Of a DNA stretch of 64,000 nucleotides, positions 33,812 through 41,719 are shown piece after piece (position 1 is the first letter of the stretch; every line of letters starts with the position of its first letter). The stretch is from Anaerolinea sp. (lineage in GTDB: Bacteria; Chloroflexota; Anaerolineae; Anaerolineales; Villigracilaceae): assembly GCA_020047815.1 (NCBI GenBank), contig JAIFNG010000058.1, positions 1-64,000 of the forward strand. The letters are read 5' to 3'. The notes under the pieces are model-generated. The model searched no databases. It was not told the origin of the DNA and saw only the letters and a list, made by a program, of their open reading frames with translations. The translations under genes and the position numbers were made by a program.

Positions 33812-35224
33812 TTATAGTATTTCACCCATGCCGCGTTTCAGGTACTTCCCGTCGCCGCTCTTGCCCAGCCACTTTTCGCCGTCCACGATCAACTTGCCGC
33901 GCAGGAAAACTTTTTCGGGGTAGCCGGCCAACTCCCAGCCTTCATAGAGGCAGTAATCAGTTCGCTGATGGGAATGTTCCACACCGTACTTTAAGCGTTT
34001 TTCAGGGTCCCAAATTACAATGTCTGCATCGGCGCCGGGGATGAGCGCCCCCTTGCGCGGGTATAAGCCGAAAATTTTCGCTGGGTTTGTGGATGTGTAC
34101 GCTACAAATTGATTTGCCGTGATATTTCCCGTTTGCACGCCATATGTCCAAAGAATGGGCAGACGGTCCTGAATTCCCGGCAAGCCGTTCGGGATTTTGG
34201 TGAAATCGTTTGCGCCGAGTTCCTTACCTGGAATGGCGATTTCCTTACCTTCGTACATGATCGGTTTTGCGCCGTTAAAGAAAAATGGACAATGGTCAGT
34301 ACCGATGGTTTGTAATGTCCCGTCGTGCAACCCCTGCCAAAGCCGTGCATTGTCTTGTTCTGTCCGCATGGGGGGAGAACATATCCACTTTGCGCCGTCG
34401 GGACGATAGTAATCATCCACTGTAAAAAACAGATATGGAGGGCAGGTCTCCCCCATCACTTTCACGCCGCGCTCCCGGGCGTACTTGAGCATATCCACTT
34501 CCCCGCCCATATTCATGTGGACAATGTACACGGGTGCATCTGCCTGCTCAGACATGGCGGCCATACGCAGCGTGGCTTCCACGGCACCCCAGCCCGGGCG
34601 GGTGAGTGCGTGCCATTCGGGGGACGTATGCCCCGCCGCCAGTGCTTCAGGGATCAGTGTTTCGATCACATCCCCATTTTCGCAATGTGCCATCACCAAC
34701 ATGCCATTGTCTTTGGCAATTCTTAAAGCGCGGAAAATGCTGCCATCATCCAACCGTAGCTTTCCGTTATAGGCTGTGAACACTTTTATTGTCTGTATTC
34801 CCATATCCATGAGTGATGGCAGTTCTGCAGCAAGTTTGTCATTGAAGTGATTTAGATTCATGTGGAATGAGTAATCAATCGCAGCCTTGGCGGATTTTTC
34901 CATCCACAGGTCAGCCGAATATTTGAATCCCTGTTCCTCCAGAACAACAAAATCCATGGCGGTGGTGGTGCCGCCGAATGCCGCCGCCTTATGACCCGTG
35001 TAATGGTCATCGGATGAGACTGTACCGAACATCGGCAGATCCAAATGGACGTGTGGGTCAATTCCACCAGGCATGATGAGTTTGCCCGTGGCATCGACCA
35101 CGATGGCGTTTGGGTGGTGTAAATTTTTACCGATCTGAACGATGGTTTCATCTTCAATTAAAATATCTGCTTGAAATGTGTCAGATGCAGTGATGAGAGT
35201 TCCGTTCTTAATTAAAGTTGTCAT
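33812..35224 (-). CDS. hydA: Dihydropyrimidinase / D-hydantoinase
   Basis: Cyclic amidohydrolase, 470 aa from the ATG at 35224. It opens dihydropyrimidine or hydantoin rings with a binuclear metal site. Metal ligands: HVHLDLPMFG (the two His), the carboxylated Lys in TIKVFTAYNG, VMAHCENGDVI, VYIVHMNMGGE, and Asp in IGTDHCPF. ADIVIWDPEKR near the end is typical. AAGGAG 8 bases before 35224 decides the start; a frame reaching 35272 has no such site. It overlaps the end of the upstream gene by 17 bases and is probably translated with it. Confidence 0.94.
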   Translation of the reverse strand: MTTLIKNGTLITASDTFQADILIEDETIVQIGKNLHHPNAIVVDATGKLIMPGGIDPHVHLDLPMFGTVSSDDHYTGHKAAAFGGTTTAMDFVVLEEQGFKYSADLWMEKSAKAAIDYSFHMNLNHFNDKLAAELPSLMDMGIQTIKVFTAYNGKLRLDDGSIFRALRIAKDNGMLVMAHCENGDVIETLIPEALAAGHTSPEWHALTRPGWGAVEATLRMAAMSEQADAPVYIVHMNMGGEVDMLKYARERGVKVMGETCPPYLFFTVDDYYRPDGAKWICSPPMRTEQDNARLWQGLHDGTLQTIGTDHCPFFFNGAKPIMYEGKEIAIPGKELGANDFTKIPNGLPGIQDRLPILWTYGVQTGNITANQFVAYTSTNPAKIFGLYPRKGALIPGADADIVIWDPEKRLKYGVEHSHQRTDYCLYEGWELAGYPEKVFLRGKLIVDGEKWLGKSGDGKYLKRGMGEIL

Positions 35225-35792
35225 TTGATTGCTCCTTCGTATTGAGATCTGCTTGTGTTTCCTTAATTCCAAGTAATGCCATTAACACCTCAGGCGGAAT
35301 ATCAACTTTGGGTAATTCCACTTTATACAATTGTTCGTTCTCCGCCCGTTCGCGTAAACTCTTCCACAATATTTCACGCTCCTCGCCTGCCACCACCAGA
35401 TCGTTCAGTGACCTGGCATTTAGCAAATATTCGCCTGTGGAATATAAAAACGTCAATCGTTTCCATTTATCAGTTTTAATCGGTACGTGCAATTTCTCCA
35501 GTTGGCCCAATTGAACCTTAAAATATTCCTCATGTGCGTGCGGGTGATCCTTTTCATCACGCAGCAAATCGCCGCGTGTGGTCAACTCATGTCCTTTAAC
35601 CTGTGCAATAAATTCGATTTGTCCGCCTCGTTCGCCAAATGCTGAGGGTTGGTAAAAAGCCAGATAGTCCACAGTGACTACTTTCGGAGCCGAACGAAGC
35701 GGAATACGGTACCAACCTAAAAGCCGCGCGATTTCCAAATCCCGGGGCGTTGGCAGCAGGCAGACTAATATCAAATCCGTTGTTTTGAGCAT
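35208..35792 (-). CDS. Hypothetical protein upstream of dihydropyrimidinase
   Basis: 194 aa, soluble, family not recognised. The N-terminal half has alternating strands (LILVCLLPTPRDLEIARLLG, IPLRSAPKVVTVDYLAFYQP) and the middle is charged with a HPHAHEEYFKV stretch. It ends within the start of hydA, so both belong to one operon. The ATG sits 6 bases after a TATAAT on the minus strand and no ribosome binding site is present, so a leaderless mRNA is likely. The promoter overlaps that of the divergent GH18 gene. Confidence 0.75.
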   Translation of the reverse strand: MLKTTDLILVCLLPTPRDLEIARLLGWYRIPLRSAPKVVTVDYLAFYQPSAFGERGGQIEFIAQVKGHELTTRGDLLRDEKDHPHAHEEYFKVQLGQLEKLHVPIKTDKWKRLTFLYSTGEYLLNARSLNDLVVAGEEREILWKSLRERAENEQLYKVELPKVDIPPEVLMALLGIKETQADLNTKEQSNDNFN

Positions 35793-35798
35793 GGCTTT

Positions 35799-35806
35799 AT
35801 TATAAT
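35799..35806. promoter_or_regulatory. Shared symmetric -10 element, two leaderless genes
   Basis: ATTATAAT reads as TATAAT on both strands (plus 35801-35806, minus 35804-35799). The minus-strand ATG (35792) is 6 bases away and the plus-strand ATG (35814) 7 bases away. Both would be leaderless, and polymerase can use only one direction at a time. Confidence 0.65.
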
Positions 35807-35813
35807 GTCTGCC

Positions 35814-36815
35814 ATGCAGCTAATCCCCGTTTATTTGACCTTCTTACTGCTCACTTCCTGCACGGGAAACGCGGTACCGCTTTCCTCGTCTGAGCCTGAA
35901 ATACCTGGAATAACATTTGTTACGCCTGAGCTTTCCCAGTCAATGCCGCAGTCATCGTCAGATTTTCCTGTCATTGGCTGCTTTCCTGACTATTGCGTTT
36001 TGAATCCCGATTGGGCAAAGAACCTGACCGACATTATTTATTTCTCTGCTGAACCTCGTGCCGACGGTTCCTTGGATACATCGCGCCTGCCCGAAGACAA
36101 TTGGCGGCAATGGCATGAATGGAAAACTCGGTACGAGTTGCGTGTTCATGTTTCCATCGGCGGGTGGGAGCACAATGGCGGTTTTGTTGATATGTCCACA
36201 GATTCTGAAACGCGGCGCATCTTTATTGAAAACCTGCTGCAGTGTGCGCTTTACCATGACCTAGACGGCGTGGATTTCGATTGGGAATTCCCGGAAACGG
36301 ACGGGCAGTTTGCAAATTATCTTGCCCTGCTGACTGAAACCTGGGCGGTATTCTCGGAGCGCGGTTTGTTGGTGAGCGTGGCATTGCCTTCCGAATCGAG
36401 TTTTCCGCTGGGCGGGTTTTCCGTTGTAGACCGCGTGCATATCATGTCGTATGACCGCGGCGAAAAACATGCCACCTATGAGCAGGCTGTTTTGGATGTT
36501 CAATTATTTTTGGACGCGGGCATTCCTGCCGATAAGCTGATCCTTGGGCTTCCATTTTATGGGCGCACAATATCGCCGCCATACAAGGATCTCTCTTATG
36601 GCGAGATTACCAGCATGTATTTCCCGGCGCCTGATGTGGATGAAGTAAATGGCTTCTATTTCAACGGGTTGGAAACGATCCAGAAAAAGATATGTTATGG
36701 TATGGAGACGGGGTTGGGCGGGTCTATGGTGTGGGAACTTGCCCAGGACACCACAGATGCCGCTTCTTTGCTTCAAAGAATTTATCAACTTTCCAAAGGA
36801 AACCGTCCATGTTGA
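35814..36815 (+). CDS. GH18 family glycoside hydrolase lipoprotein
   Basis: 333 aa. N-terminus MQLIPVYLTFLLLTSC is a lipoprotein signal with Cys16 as lipid anchor. The GH18 catalytic motif DGVDFDWE ends with the acid Glu158. Other family parts are LRVHVSIGGWEHNGGF, VHIMSYDRGE and ILGLPFYGRT. The expected role is hydrolysis of chitin-like or other N-acetylhexosamine polymers outside the cell, or binding. An ATG at 35805 is in frame but overlaps the -10 element, so 35814 is preferred. The next gene overlaps its end by 7 bases. Confidence 0.92.
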   Translation: MQLIPVYLTFLLLTSCTGNAVPLSSSEPEIPGITFVTPELSQSMPQSSSDFPVIGCFPDYCVLNPDWAKNLTDIIYFSAEPRADGSLDTSRLPEDNWRQWHEWKTRYELRVHVSIGGWEHNGGFVDMSTDSETRRIFIENLLQCALYHDLDGVDFDWEFPETDGQFANYLALLTETWAVFSERGLLVSVALPSESSFPLGGFSVVDRVHIMSYDRGEKHATYEQAVLDVQLFLDAGIPADKLILGLPFYGRTISPPYKDLSYGEITSMYFPAPDVDEVNGFYFNGLETIQKKICYGMETGLGGSMVWELAQDTTDAASLLQRIYQLSKGNRPC

Positions 36816-37432
36816 TCCATCATTCACCGTTCGAACGTATCACCGCCTTCACCGATATTTTCATGGGGGCGTTTGCTGTTTACGCAGCTATTTATCTTGC
36901 TCAATTCCCAGGCTTTAAAGCTGCTGTTTGGGCGTGGACGTTTGGCTTGCTGGCATTTTCATCCTTTCTCGGTGCGGTTGCCCATGGCTTTGAAATGAAC
37001 CCAAAGACCAATGGCCGCCTTTGGATTCCTATCAACCTGACTTTGGGATTGGCGCTTGGGTTATTTGTTGTGGCTGCCTTGTTTGATTTGAGCGGCGAAC
37101 TGCCTGCCCGCAAATCACTTCCCATAATGTTGGTTGTTGGCCTTGGTTTCTTCCTGTACACCATCTGGAAGCCTGGTTCTTTTATGACTTTCATTGTCTA
37201 TGAAGCGGTTGCCATGCTTTTTGCGCTCGGCGCGTATACCTATCTATTTTTCACTTCCGCACTTATCGGTACAGGTTGGATACTGATCGGTGTATCTATC
37301 ACCATCCTTGCGGCGGTTGTTCAGGCAACGGGTAAGGCCGGTAGGGGAATTATTGGGCACTTTGATAACAATGGGGTGTTTCACTTGATTCAAATAATTG
37401 GTTTGTTTGCGTTGTTGGTGGGGTTGAAGTAA
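36809..37432 (+). CDS. Polytopic membrane protein, unknown function
   Basis: 207 aa from the ATG at 36809, with six or seven predicted membrane helices (LGLALGLFVVAALF and ILIGVSITILAAVV among them). Charged loops include AHGFEMNPKTNGRLW and the late IIGHFDNNGVFHLIQ. AAAGGA lies before the ATG, which overlaps the end of the GH18 gene by 7 bases, so translation is coupled. A longer frame from 36692 lies entirely within the GH18 gene and is rejected. Family not identified. Confidence 0.8.
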   Translation: MLIHHSPFERITAFTDIFMGAFAVYAAIYLAQFPGFKAAVWAWTFGLLAFSSFLGAVAHGFEMNPKTNGRLWIPINLTLGLALGLFVVAALFDLSGELPARKSLPIMLVVGLGFFLYTIWKPGSFMTFIVYEAVAMLFALGAYTYLFFTSALIGTGWILIGVSITILAAVVQATGKAGRGIIGHFDNNGVFHLIQIIGLFALLVGLK

Positions 37433-37878
37433 ATATGAAGCCCTTCAACTTGAACTGGATCCAGAAAAGCAGGCATAAAAAATCTCTCTTGTGTGAAAAC
37501 CGGAACAGAGCCAGCTTGTTAATCAGGCAGAAAATAGGGTGGCACAGGGTGGAAGTGGAAGTGATATGTCAGATTGTGGAAAAATGTCAGATGTATACGG
37601 TTGTGGCAACACATCTTGCGCCTTGCCCTCCATGTCACGTCATGGAAATTGCTGGGGTAACACGCCCATGGGAAAATTCTATGGATATCTTAAAAAAGAA
37701 TATTTGTGAATTTTCAAGCTAATCCCCCTAAGAAAACAGGGCGTTTCATTGACGAATACATTTTCTTTCACAACCATGAGGGGATACAATTAAAAACAAG
37801 ACAGACACCTGGTTTCATAAGGTGTCTGTCCATTGTCTTTTTTGGGGCTCAGCTCAAAAAATGATCGGCCCTTTTTTC
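37433..37878. other. Intergenic stretch
   Basis: About 446 bases between convergent genes. A 95-codon plus frame at 37435-37722 starts right after the membrane protein gene; it has six cysteines, no recognisable domain and random-looking composition, so I do not call it a gene. Toward the end lies a hairpin terminator for the minus-strand PLP enzyme. Confidence 0.5.
37791..37830 (-). terminator. Terminator after PLP-dependent enzyme
   Basis: GACAGACACC (37800-37809) and GGTGTCTGTC (37821-37830), a perfect 10-bp stem with an 11-base loop. On the minus strand it is followed by TTGTTTTTA. Confidence 0.8.
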
Positions 37879-39342
37879 TTAAAGCCCAACTTCCTTGTTG
37901 AACTCGATAATTAATTCGTCAATTTCATCTGCCTGCTTTTGAATATCGGTCCAGTAGGTTTGTTGATACCATTGTTCCTGGATTTCTGCGTAAGTCTTGC
38001 CCTGTTGTTCGACCCAGGTGTAGTACTTAAGGTTGTGAACACGGCGGCGCTCGGCGTAGGTCAACTCAAGCATGTTGTCGGTGGATTGGCCATACAGGTA
38101 GCGGGCGAAATCGCCGGCAGCATCTTTTTCGCTGTATTCTCCAAATTCCTGGTGCATCTCGTGCAGGCGCGAGCGATATAGTTCCATCGAGTCGGTCAGC
38201 ATGGTGATCATCACATCGTTTTCGTCCATCTCATAGTACTTGGCTACTTTGATGCAGGAAAGCACATTCGCGATTCCAGAGAAACCAAGCAGATCGAGGT
38301 TGGAGATGGTGGATTCAGGAACACCTTTTTCTGCAAGATAGGCACGGCCGTTTTCTTCATTGAAAAGACGTGAAATGTTGACGACTGCATTATCGTCAAT
38401 GGCGGTCACAAAATCTGTATTCTTGGTGTTGTGAACCCAGGGTACGTGCTTGTCGCCAATACCTTCGATGCGGTGCGCACCGAAGCCGTTTTCCAATAGG
38501 GTGGGACATTGCAGCGCTTCGCTTGCGATGATCTTGCTTTCGGGGAAGATCTGCTTGAGATAATCACCGCTGGCAATTGTACCGCCTGAACCTGTTGCAG
38601 ATGCAATGGCGCGGAAACGGTCATTGGGTCCCATGACCTGCTTCAAAACTTCCTCCATTGCATGACCTGTTACTTCGTAGTGCCAGAGATAATTGCCAAA
38701 CTCATCAAATTGATTAAAGATCATCAGGTCCTGGCCCGAATTTCGTAATTCCCAGCACTTATCAAAAATTTCTTTTACATTGGATTCTGTGCCAGGTGTC
38801 TTGATCGTTTCACCTGCTACTTTTTCCAGCCATTCGAATCTTTCCTTGGACATGCCCTCGGGCAAAATGGCAATAGACTCGCAAGCTAGCAAGGCTGAGT
38901 CGTATGCGCCACCCCGGCAGTAATTCCCCGTGGAAGGCCATACGGCTTTCTGGGTGGTGGGGTCAAATTGACCTGTCACCAAACGCGGAACCAGACAGGA
39001 AAATGCAGCGCCAACTTTGTGTGCGCCCGTTGGGAACCATTTACCTACAACTGCAATGATGCGTGCCTTGACCCCTGTCAGCGAGGATGGAAGTTCGATG
39101 AAATTCACTCCGCCAAATGTCCCCCCAGAGACGGTGGGTTGATTCTTCCAACTGATGCGGAAGAGGTTACGGGGATGGATATCCCAGAGCCCAATGCCCT
39201 TCAATTCCTCCTTGATTTTGGCGGGAATTTTGGCAGGGTCTTTCATCTGGGCATAAGTGGGTATGATAATATTACGTTCTTTGGCTCGTTGAATGGCGCG
39301 GGCGCGGCGGTCTTTGTGAATTGTGAGGTCAATTGTGGTCAT
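37879..39342 (-). CDS. PLP-dependent enzyme, fold type II (beta-synthase-like)
   Basis: 487 aa. The cofactor lysine is probably Lys109 in TGAHKVGAAF. The substrate loop has PSTGNYCRGG and the phosphate-binding loop is ATGSGGTIASGDYLK. These place it in the tryptophan synthase beta/cysteine synthase superfamily, but the TrpB channel and ammonium site features are not evident and there is no trpA, so the reaction is open. The N-terminus (~60 residues) and C-terminal ~100 residues are extra compared with cysteine synthase. AGGAGA precedes the ATG; a clear promoter and terminator make it a single-gene unit. Confidence 0.85.
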   Translation of the reverse strand: MTTIDLTIHKDRRARAIQRAKERNIIIPTYAQMKDPAKIPAKIKEELKGIGLWDIHPRNLFRISWKNQPTVSGGTFGGVNFIELPSSLTGVKARIIAVVGKWFPTGAHKVGAAFSCLVPRLVTGQFDPTTQKAVWPSTGNYCRGGAYDSALLACESIAILPEGMSKERFEWLEKVAGETIKTPGTESNVKEIFDKCWELRNSGQDLMIFNQFDEFGNYLWHYEVTGHAMEEVLKQVMGPNDRFRAIASATGSGGTIASGDYLKQIFPESKIIASEALQCPTLLENGFGAHRIEGIGDKHVPWVHNTKNTDFVTAIDDNAVVNISRLFNEENGRAYLAEKGVPESTISNLDLLGFSGIANVLSCIKVAKYYEMDENDVMITMLTDSMELYRSRLHEMHQEFGEYSEKDAAGDFARYLYGQSTDNMLELTYAERRRVHNLKYYTWVEQQGKTYAEIQEQWYQQTYWTDIQKQADEIDELIIEFNKEVGL

Positions 39343-39378
39343 TGGGGTTCTCCTGATTTTTAATTGTCAGACAACTTT

Positions 39379-39406
39379 ATTATAGCGCAAATATGGAAAA
39401 TTACAA
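39379..39406 (-). promoter_or_regulatory. Promoter of the PLP-enzyme gene
   Basis: Minus-strand TTGTAA (39406-39401), 16-base spacer, TATAAT (39384-39379). Leader about 30 bases with a ribosome binding site. Confidence 0.75.
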
Positions 39407-39407
39407 A

Positions 39408-39443
39408 CAATCCCGCAGGCTGATTTCTCAACCCGCGGGATTG
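39408..39443 (-). terminator. Terminator of the decarboxylase operon
   Basis: CAATCCCGC and GCGGGATTG form a perfect 9-bp stem with an 18-base loop; minus-strand continuation TTTGTAATTTT. It directly precedes the next promoter. Confidence 0.7.
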
Positions 39444-39502
39444 TCAATAAAAATCCGGCGGCTTTTACTTGTTCATGTGACTGGTTCCAGATCTCGTGAT
39501 GA

Positions 39503-40639
39503 TTATCCAATTCCCAACATTTTGCTCACAACCGAAAGTAAAATACCACCCGCAATTACGGAACCTAATTGACCGGCGGTATTCGCGCCCATGGCATGCA
39601 TTAAGATGAAGTTATCAGGGTCTTCATCGTTTGCAGTTTTCGCTGCCAGACGTCCCGCCATCGGAAATGCGGAGATACCTGCAGCGCCGATCAGTGGGTT
39701 GATCTTGCCGCCACTTAAGAATGACATAAATTTACCGAACAGCAACCCTGCAACAGTGTCCAATGAAAAAGCGAACAAGCCTAGGATCATGATCTTGCCA
39801 GTGTTCCAATTGAGGAAGGCATCTGCCTCCATGGTGGAGCCAATTGCCAGACCAAGAAACAATGTAGCGATGTTGATGATCTCATTTTCTGCGGCTTTGC
39901 TCAAACGATCCACCACGCCTGACATCTTCAGTAAGTTCCCAAGCATAAGCATGGAGATCAATGGCGTGGCTTCGGGTACGAGAAGACCGACTACCACGGT
40001 CAGAACGATGGGGAAGAAGATCAATGTCTTTTTTGAGATGGGTTTGGGCGCATAGTCCATTCGGATCATGCGCTCTTTTTTTGTAGTCATCAGCCTCATC
40101 AAAGGCGGTTGAATGATGGGGATCAAACTCATGTATGAATATGCGGCAACTGCAATCGGGGCGAGCAGTTCGGGCGCGAGTTTGGATGCGACAAAGATTG
40201 AAGTAGGTCCATCGATGGCTCCAATCACGCCGATGGACGCAGCTTGATTTAACGGAAAGCCCAACGCAATTGCCAGTATCAATGTGCCAAAGATACCGAA
40301 CTGTCCAGCTGCGCCGAGTAAGACCATGCGCGGTTGGGCGAGCAGCGGCGAGAAGTCGATCATCGCACCGACACCGACAAAGATGAGCAGGGGGAATAAT
40401 TCGGTTTTTATTCCTGCGTCATACAAAACCTTTGTCATGCCTTCCGCAGCGGTCATGCCTGCCAGTGGAATATTGGCAAGCAAACAACCAAAGCCAATGG
40501 GCAGCAAAAGCACTGGTTCGATCTCCTTAAAGACCGCGAGATAGATCAATACCAGGGCGGCAAAAATCATCACGCCGTTGCCCAGTTTAAAATGGGTAAA
40601 GCCTTTTAGTAATTCAGGTACTAATGAAGTCAAATCCAT
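39503..40639 (-). CDS. mmdB: Na+-pumping decarboxylase, beta subunit
   Basis: Membrane subunit of a sodium-translocating decarboxylase (OadB/MmdB/GcdB family), 378 aa with about nine to ten helices. It decarboxylates the carboxybiotin and exports Na+. The conserved sodium-site region GVIGAIDGPTSIFVASKLAPE is present (Asp in AIDGPT), as is PLLIFVGVGAMIDFSPLLAQP (given in part). The start is ATG at 40639 with AAGG just upstream; an in-frame GTG at 40654 would contain the ribosome binding site itself. It is the last gene of the operon. Confidence 0.94.
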   Translation of the reverse strand: MDLTSLVPELLKGFTHFKLGNGVMIFAALVLIYLAVFKEIEPVLLLPIGFGCLLANIPLAGMTAAEGMTKVLYDAGIKTELFPLLIFVGVGAMIDFSPLLAQPRMVLLGAAGQFGIFGTLILAIALGFPLNQAASIGVIGAIDGPTSIFVASKLAPELLAPIAVAAYSYMSLIPIIQPPLMRLMTTKKERMIRMDYAPKPISKKTLIFFPIVLTVVVGLLVPEATPLISMLMLGNLLKMSGVVDRLSKAAENEIINIATLFLGLAIGSTMEADAFLNWNTGKIMILGLFAFSLDTVAGLLFGKFMSFLSGGKINPLIGAAGISAFPMAGRLAAKTANDEDPDNFILMHAMGANTAGQLGSVIAGGILLSVVSKMLGIG

Positions 40640-40650
40640 AATTTTCCTTA

Positions 40651-40676
40651 ACACATTACGTAAATGCGTAATGTGT
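40651..40676 (-). repeat. Hairpin before mmdB
   Basis: ACACATTACG/CGTAATGTGT, a 10-bp stem with a 6-base loop, directly before the mmdB ribosome binding site. Same CGTAAT core as the repeat at 3065-3119. No T-run, so it may affect mRNA processing or stability rather than termination. Confidence 0.55.
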
Positions 40677-40681
40677 AAAAA

Positions 40682-41131
40682 TTACATCCATGCAGTTTCA
40701 CTCAAATCTGTAAATTTGATCAATGCTTGTTTGTGCGCTACGCTTTGACCGGTTTCCACATACACTTCGCCAATGGTCCCGCTGAAAAGGGATCGAATGC
40801 TGTTTTTCATCTTCATCGCTTCAATGACCAGCACGACCTGTCCAGCTTCCACTTTTTCACCAGCTTTGACAAAGACATTGACGACTGTGCCGGGCAGAGG
40901 AGAGGTTAGTATATTCCCGCCAGCAGCGGCACTGGGAGAGGGTGACACAGCTGAGGGCTGATTCGGATTAAAGGATTTTTTCTCCGCTTTTGGTCTTATC
41001 TCCTTCGATTCTCCGCTCTCAGGCGTGACCTCGAATCGCTCCCCGTCGACAACTGCGACGATGGGGCGGACGTTGATATTTTCGACTTCAACTTCGTATG
41101 TCTGGTTTTTGACTGTTATTTTATATTTCAT
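40682..41131 (-). CDS. mmdC: Biotin carrier subunit of Na+-pumping decarboxylase
   Basis: 149 aa. The C-terminal biotinyl domain (about 75-145) has the biotinylation motif EAMKMKN with Lys107 as acceptor. A Pro/Ala/Ser-rich linker (about 53-72, PNQPSAVSPSPSAAAGG) gives the arm flexibility to move between the carboxyltransferase and the membrane subunit. The N-terminal ~45 residues form a small beta-rich piece. Its place in a carboxyltransferase-gamma-biotin-beta cluster supports a decarboxylase role rather than acetyl-CoA carboxylase. Confidence 0.92.
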   Translation of the reverse strand: MKYKITVKNQTYEVEVENINVRPIVAVVDGERFEVTPESGESKEIRPKAEKKSFNPNQPSAVSPSPSAAAGGNILTSPLPGTVVNVFVKAGEKVEAGQVVLVIEAMKMKNSIRSLFSGTIGEVYVETGQSVAHKQALIKFTDLSETAWM

Positions 41132-41144
41132 AAGTTCTCCGGAA

Positions 41145-41233
41145 ACCTGACAATTTTTCGCAGGGTACAGGTTTGTCAGGTGGGTTGTGATTTACAAAAA
41201 ACGTAATTAAGTCAGGTCACAATCAGACCTGAC
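41145..41233 (-). repeat. Two CCTGACA-type hairpins between gamma and biotin subunit genes
   Basis: GTCAGGTC/GACCTGAC (41211-41233, 7-base loop) and ACCTGACAA/TTGTCAGGT (41145-41181) are read in this order on the minus strand. The first is followed by TTAATTACGTTTTTT, so partial termination inside the operon is possible. The core matches the terminator at 6864. Confidence 0.6.
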
Positions 41234-41244
41234 AATTATGGGAA

Positions 41245-41592
41245 TTAACGTCTTCCGCGGCTTCCTGTTTGTGAACGCTGGCTTGTCCTCATGCCAAGTT
41301 GCCAGGCAGAAACAAGCGCAGTGGGCGGAGTAGACAATGGGCGGGCGCTCGATTGTCCCTGTTCGGCCAGGGCAAGTGCCACGGCAAGCGCGGCCGCCTG
41401 AGCCTTGAACCCTGCCTGAGGATCAGGATCAGGTTCAGTTGAGCCGGGTATCAATTCATCGGCCGGGGATTCTTTTTCCGCTGTTAAGGCCGTCAGCATA
41501 ATCATCATCAGCCAGAGCAGAATAATCGCGCCAAAGACAAGTCCCATGCCAAGAGCGGTGATTTCTAGGGATTGGAGGGTTAGGTCAGTCAT
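41245..41592 (-). CDS. Na+-pumping decarboxylase gamma-type (OadG) subunit
   Basis: 115 aa. One N-terminal membrane helix (LGMGLVFGAIILLWLMMIML) and a cytoplasmic tail that is acidic and Pro-rich, then Ala-rich, ending with a basic GSRGRR. This is the shape of OadG/MmdD subunits that hold the complex together. Sequence conservation in this family is low, so the call rests on topology, the LEITALGMGLVF opening and its position between the carboxyltransferase and biotin carrier genes. Confidence 0.85.
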   Translation of the reverse strand: MTDLTLQSLEITALGMGLVFGAIILLWLMMIMLTALTAEKESPADELIPGSTEPDPDPQAGFKAQAAALAVALALAEQGQSSARPLSTPPTALVSAWQLGMRTSQRSQTGSRGRR

Positions 41593-41719
41593 ATATCATC
41601 CATTTATGTCATTTTGAGGAGGTCAGTTTTCCGATGTCACATGCGGCATAGGCCAGTGCATTGATCAATCTCCTTTTACATCGGGGATTGATTCGGGGTA
41701 ACCCCTGCTCAATGGCATA

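Noticed and set aside
33543-33923. Plus-strand frames in the gap between the MFS and dihydropyrimidinase genes
   Set aside because: They overlap real minus-strand genes or their starts and show no recognisable protein features.
37435-37722. 95-codon frame directly after the membrane protein gene
   Set aside because: No ribosome binding site, no domain, mixed low-quality composition with many Cys and Trp typical of non-coding frames.
37879-39342. Tryptophan synthase beta subunit
   Set aside because: Only general fold type II features match; no trpA neighbour and the chain has different N- and C-terminal parts.
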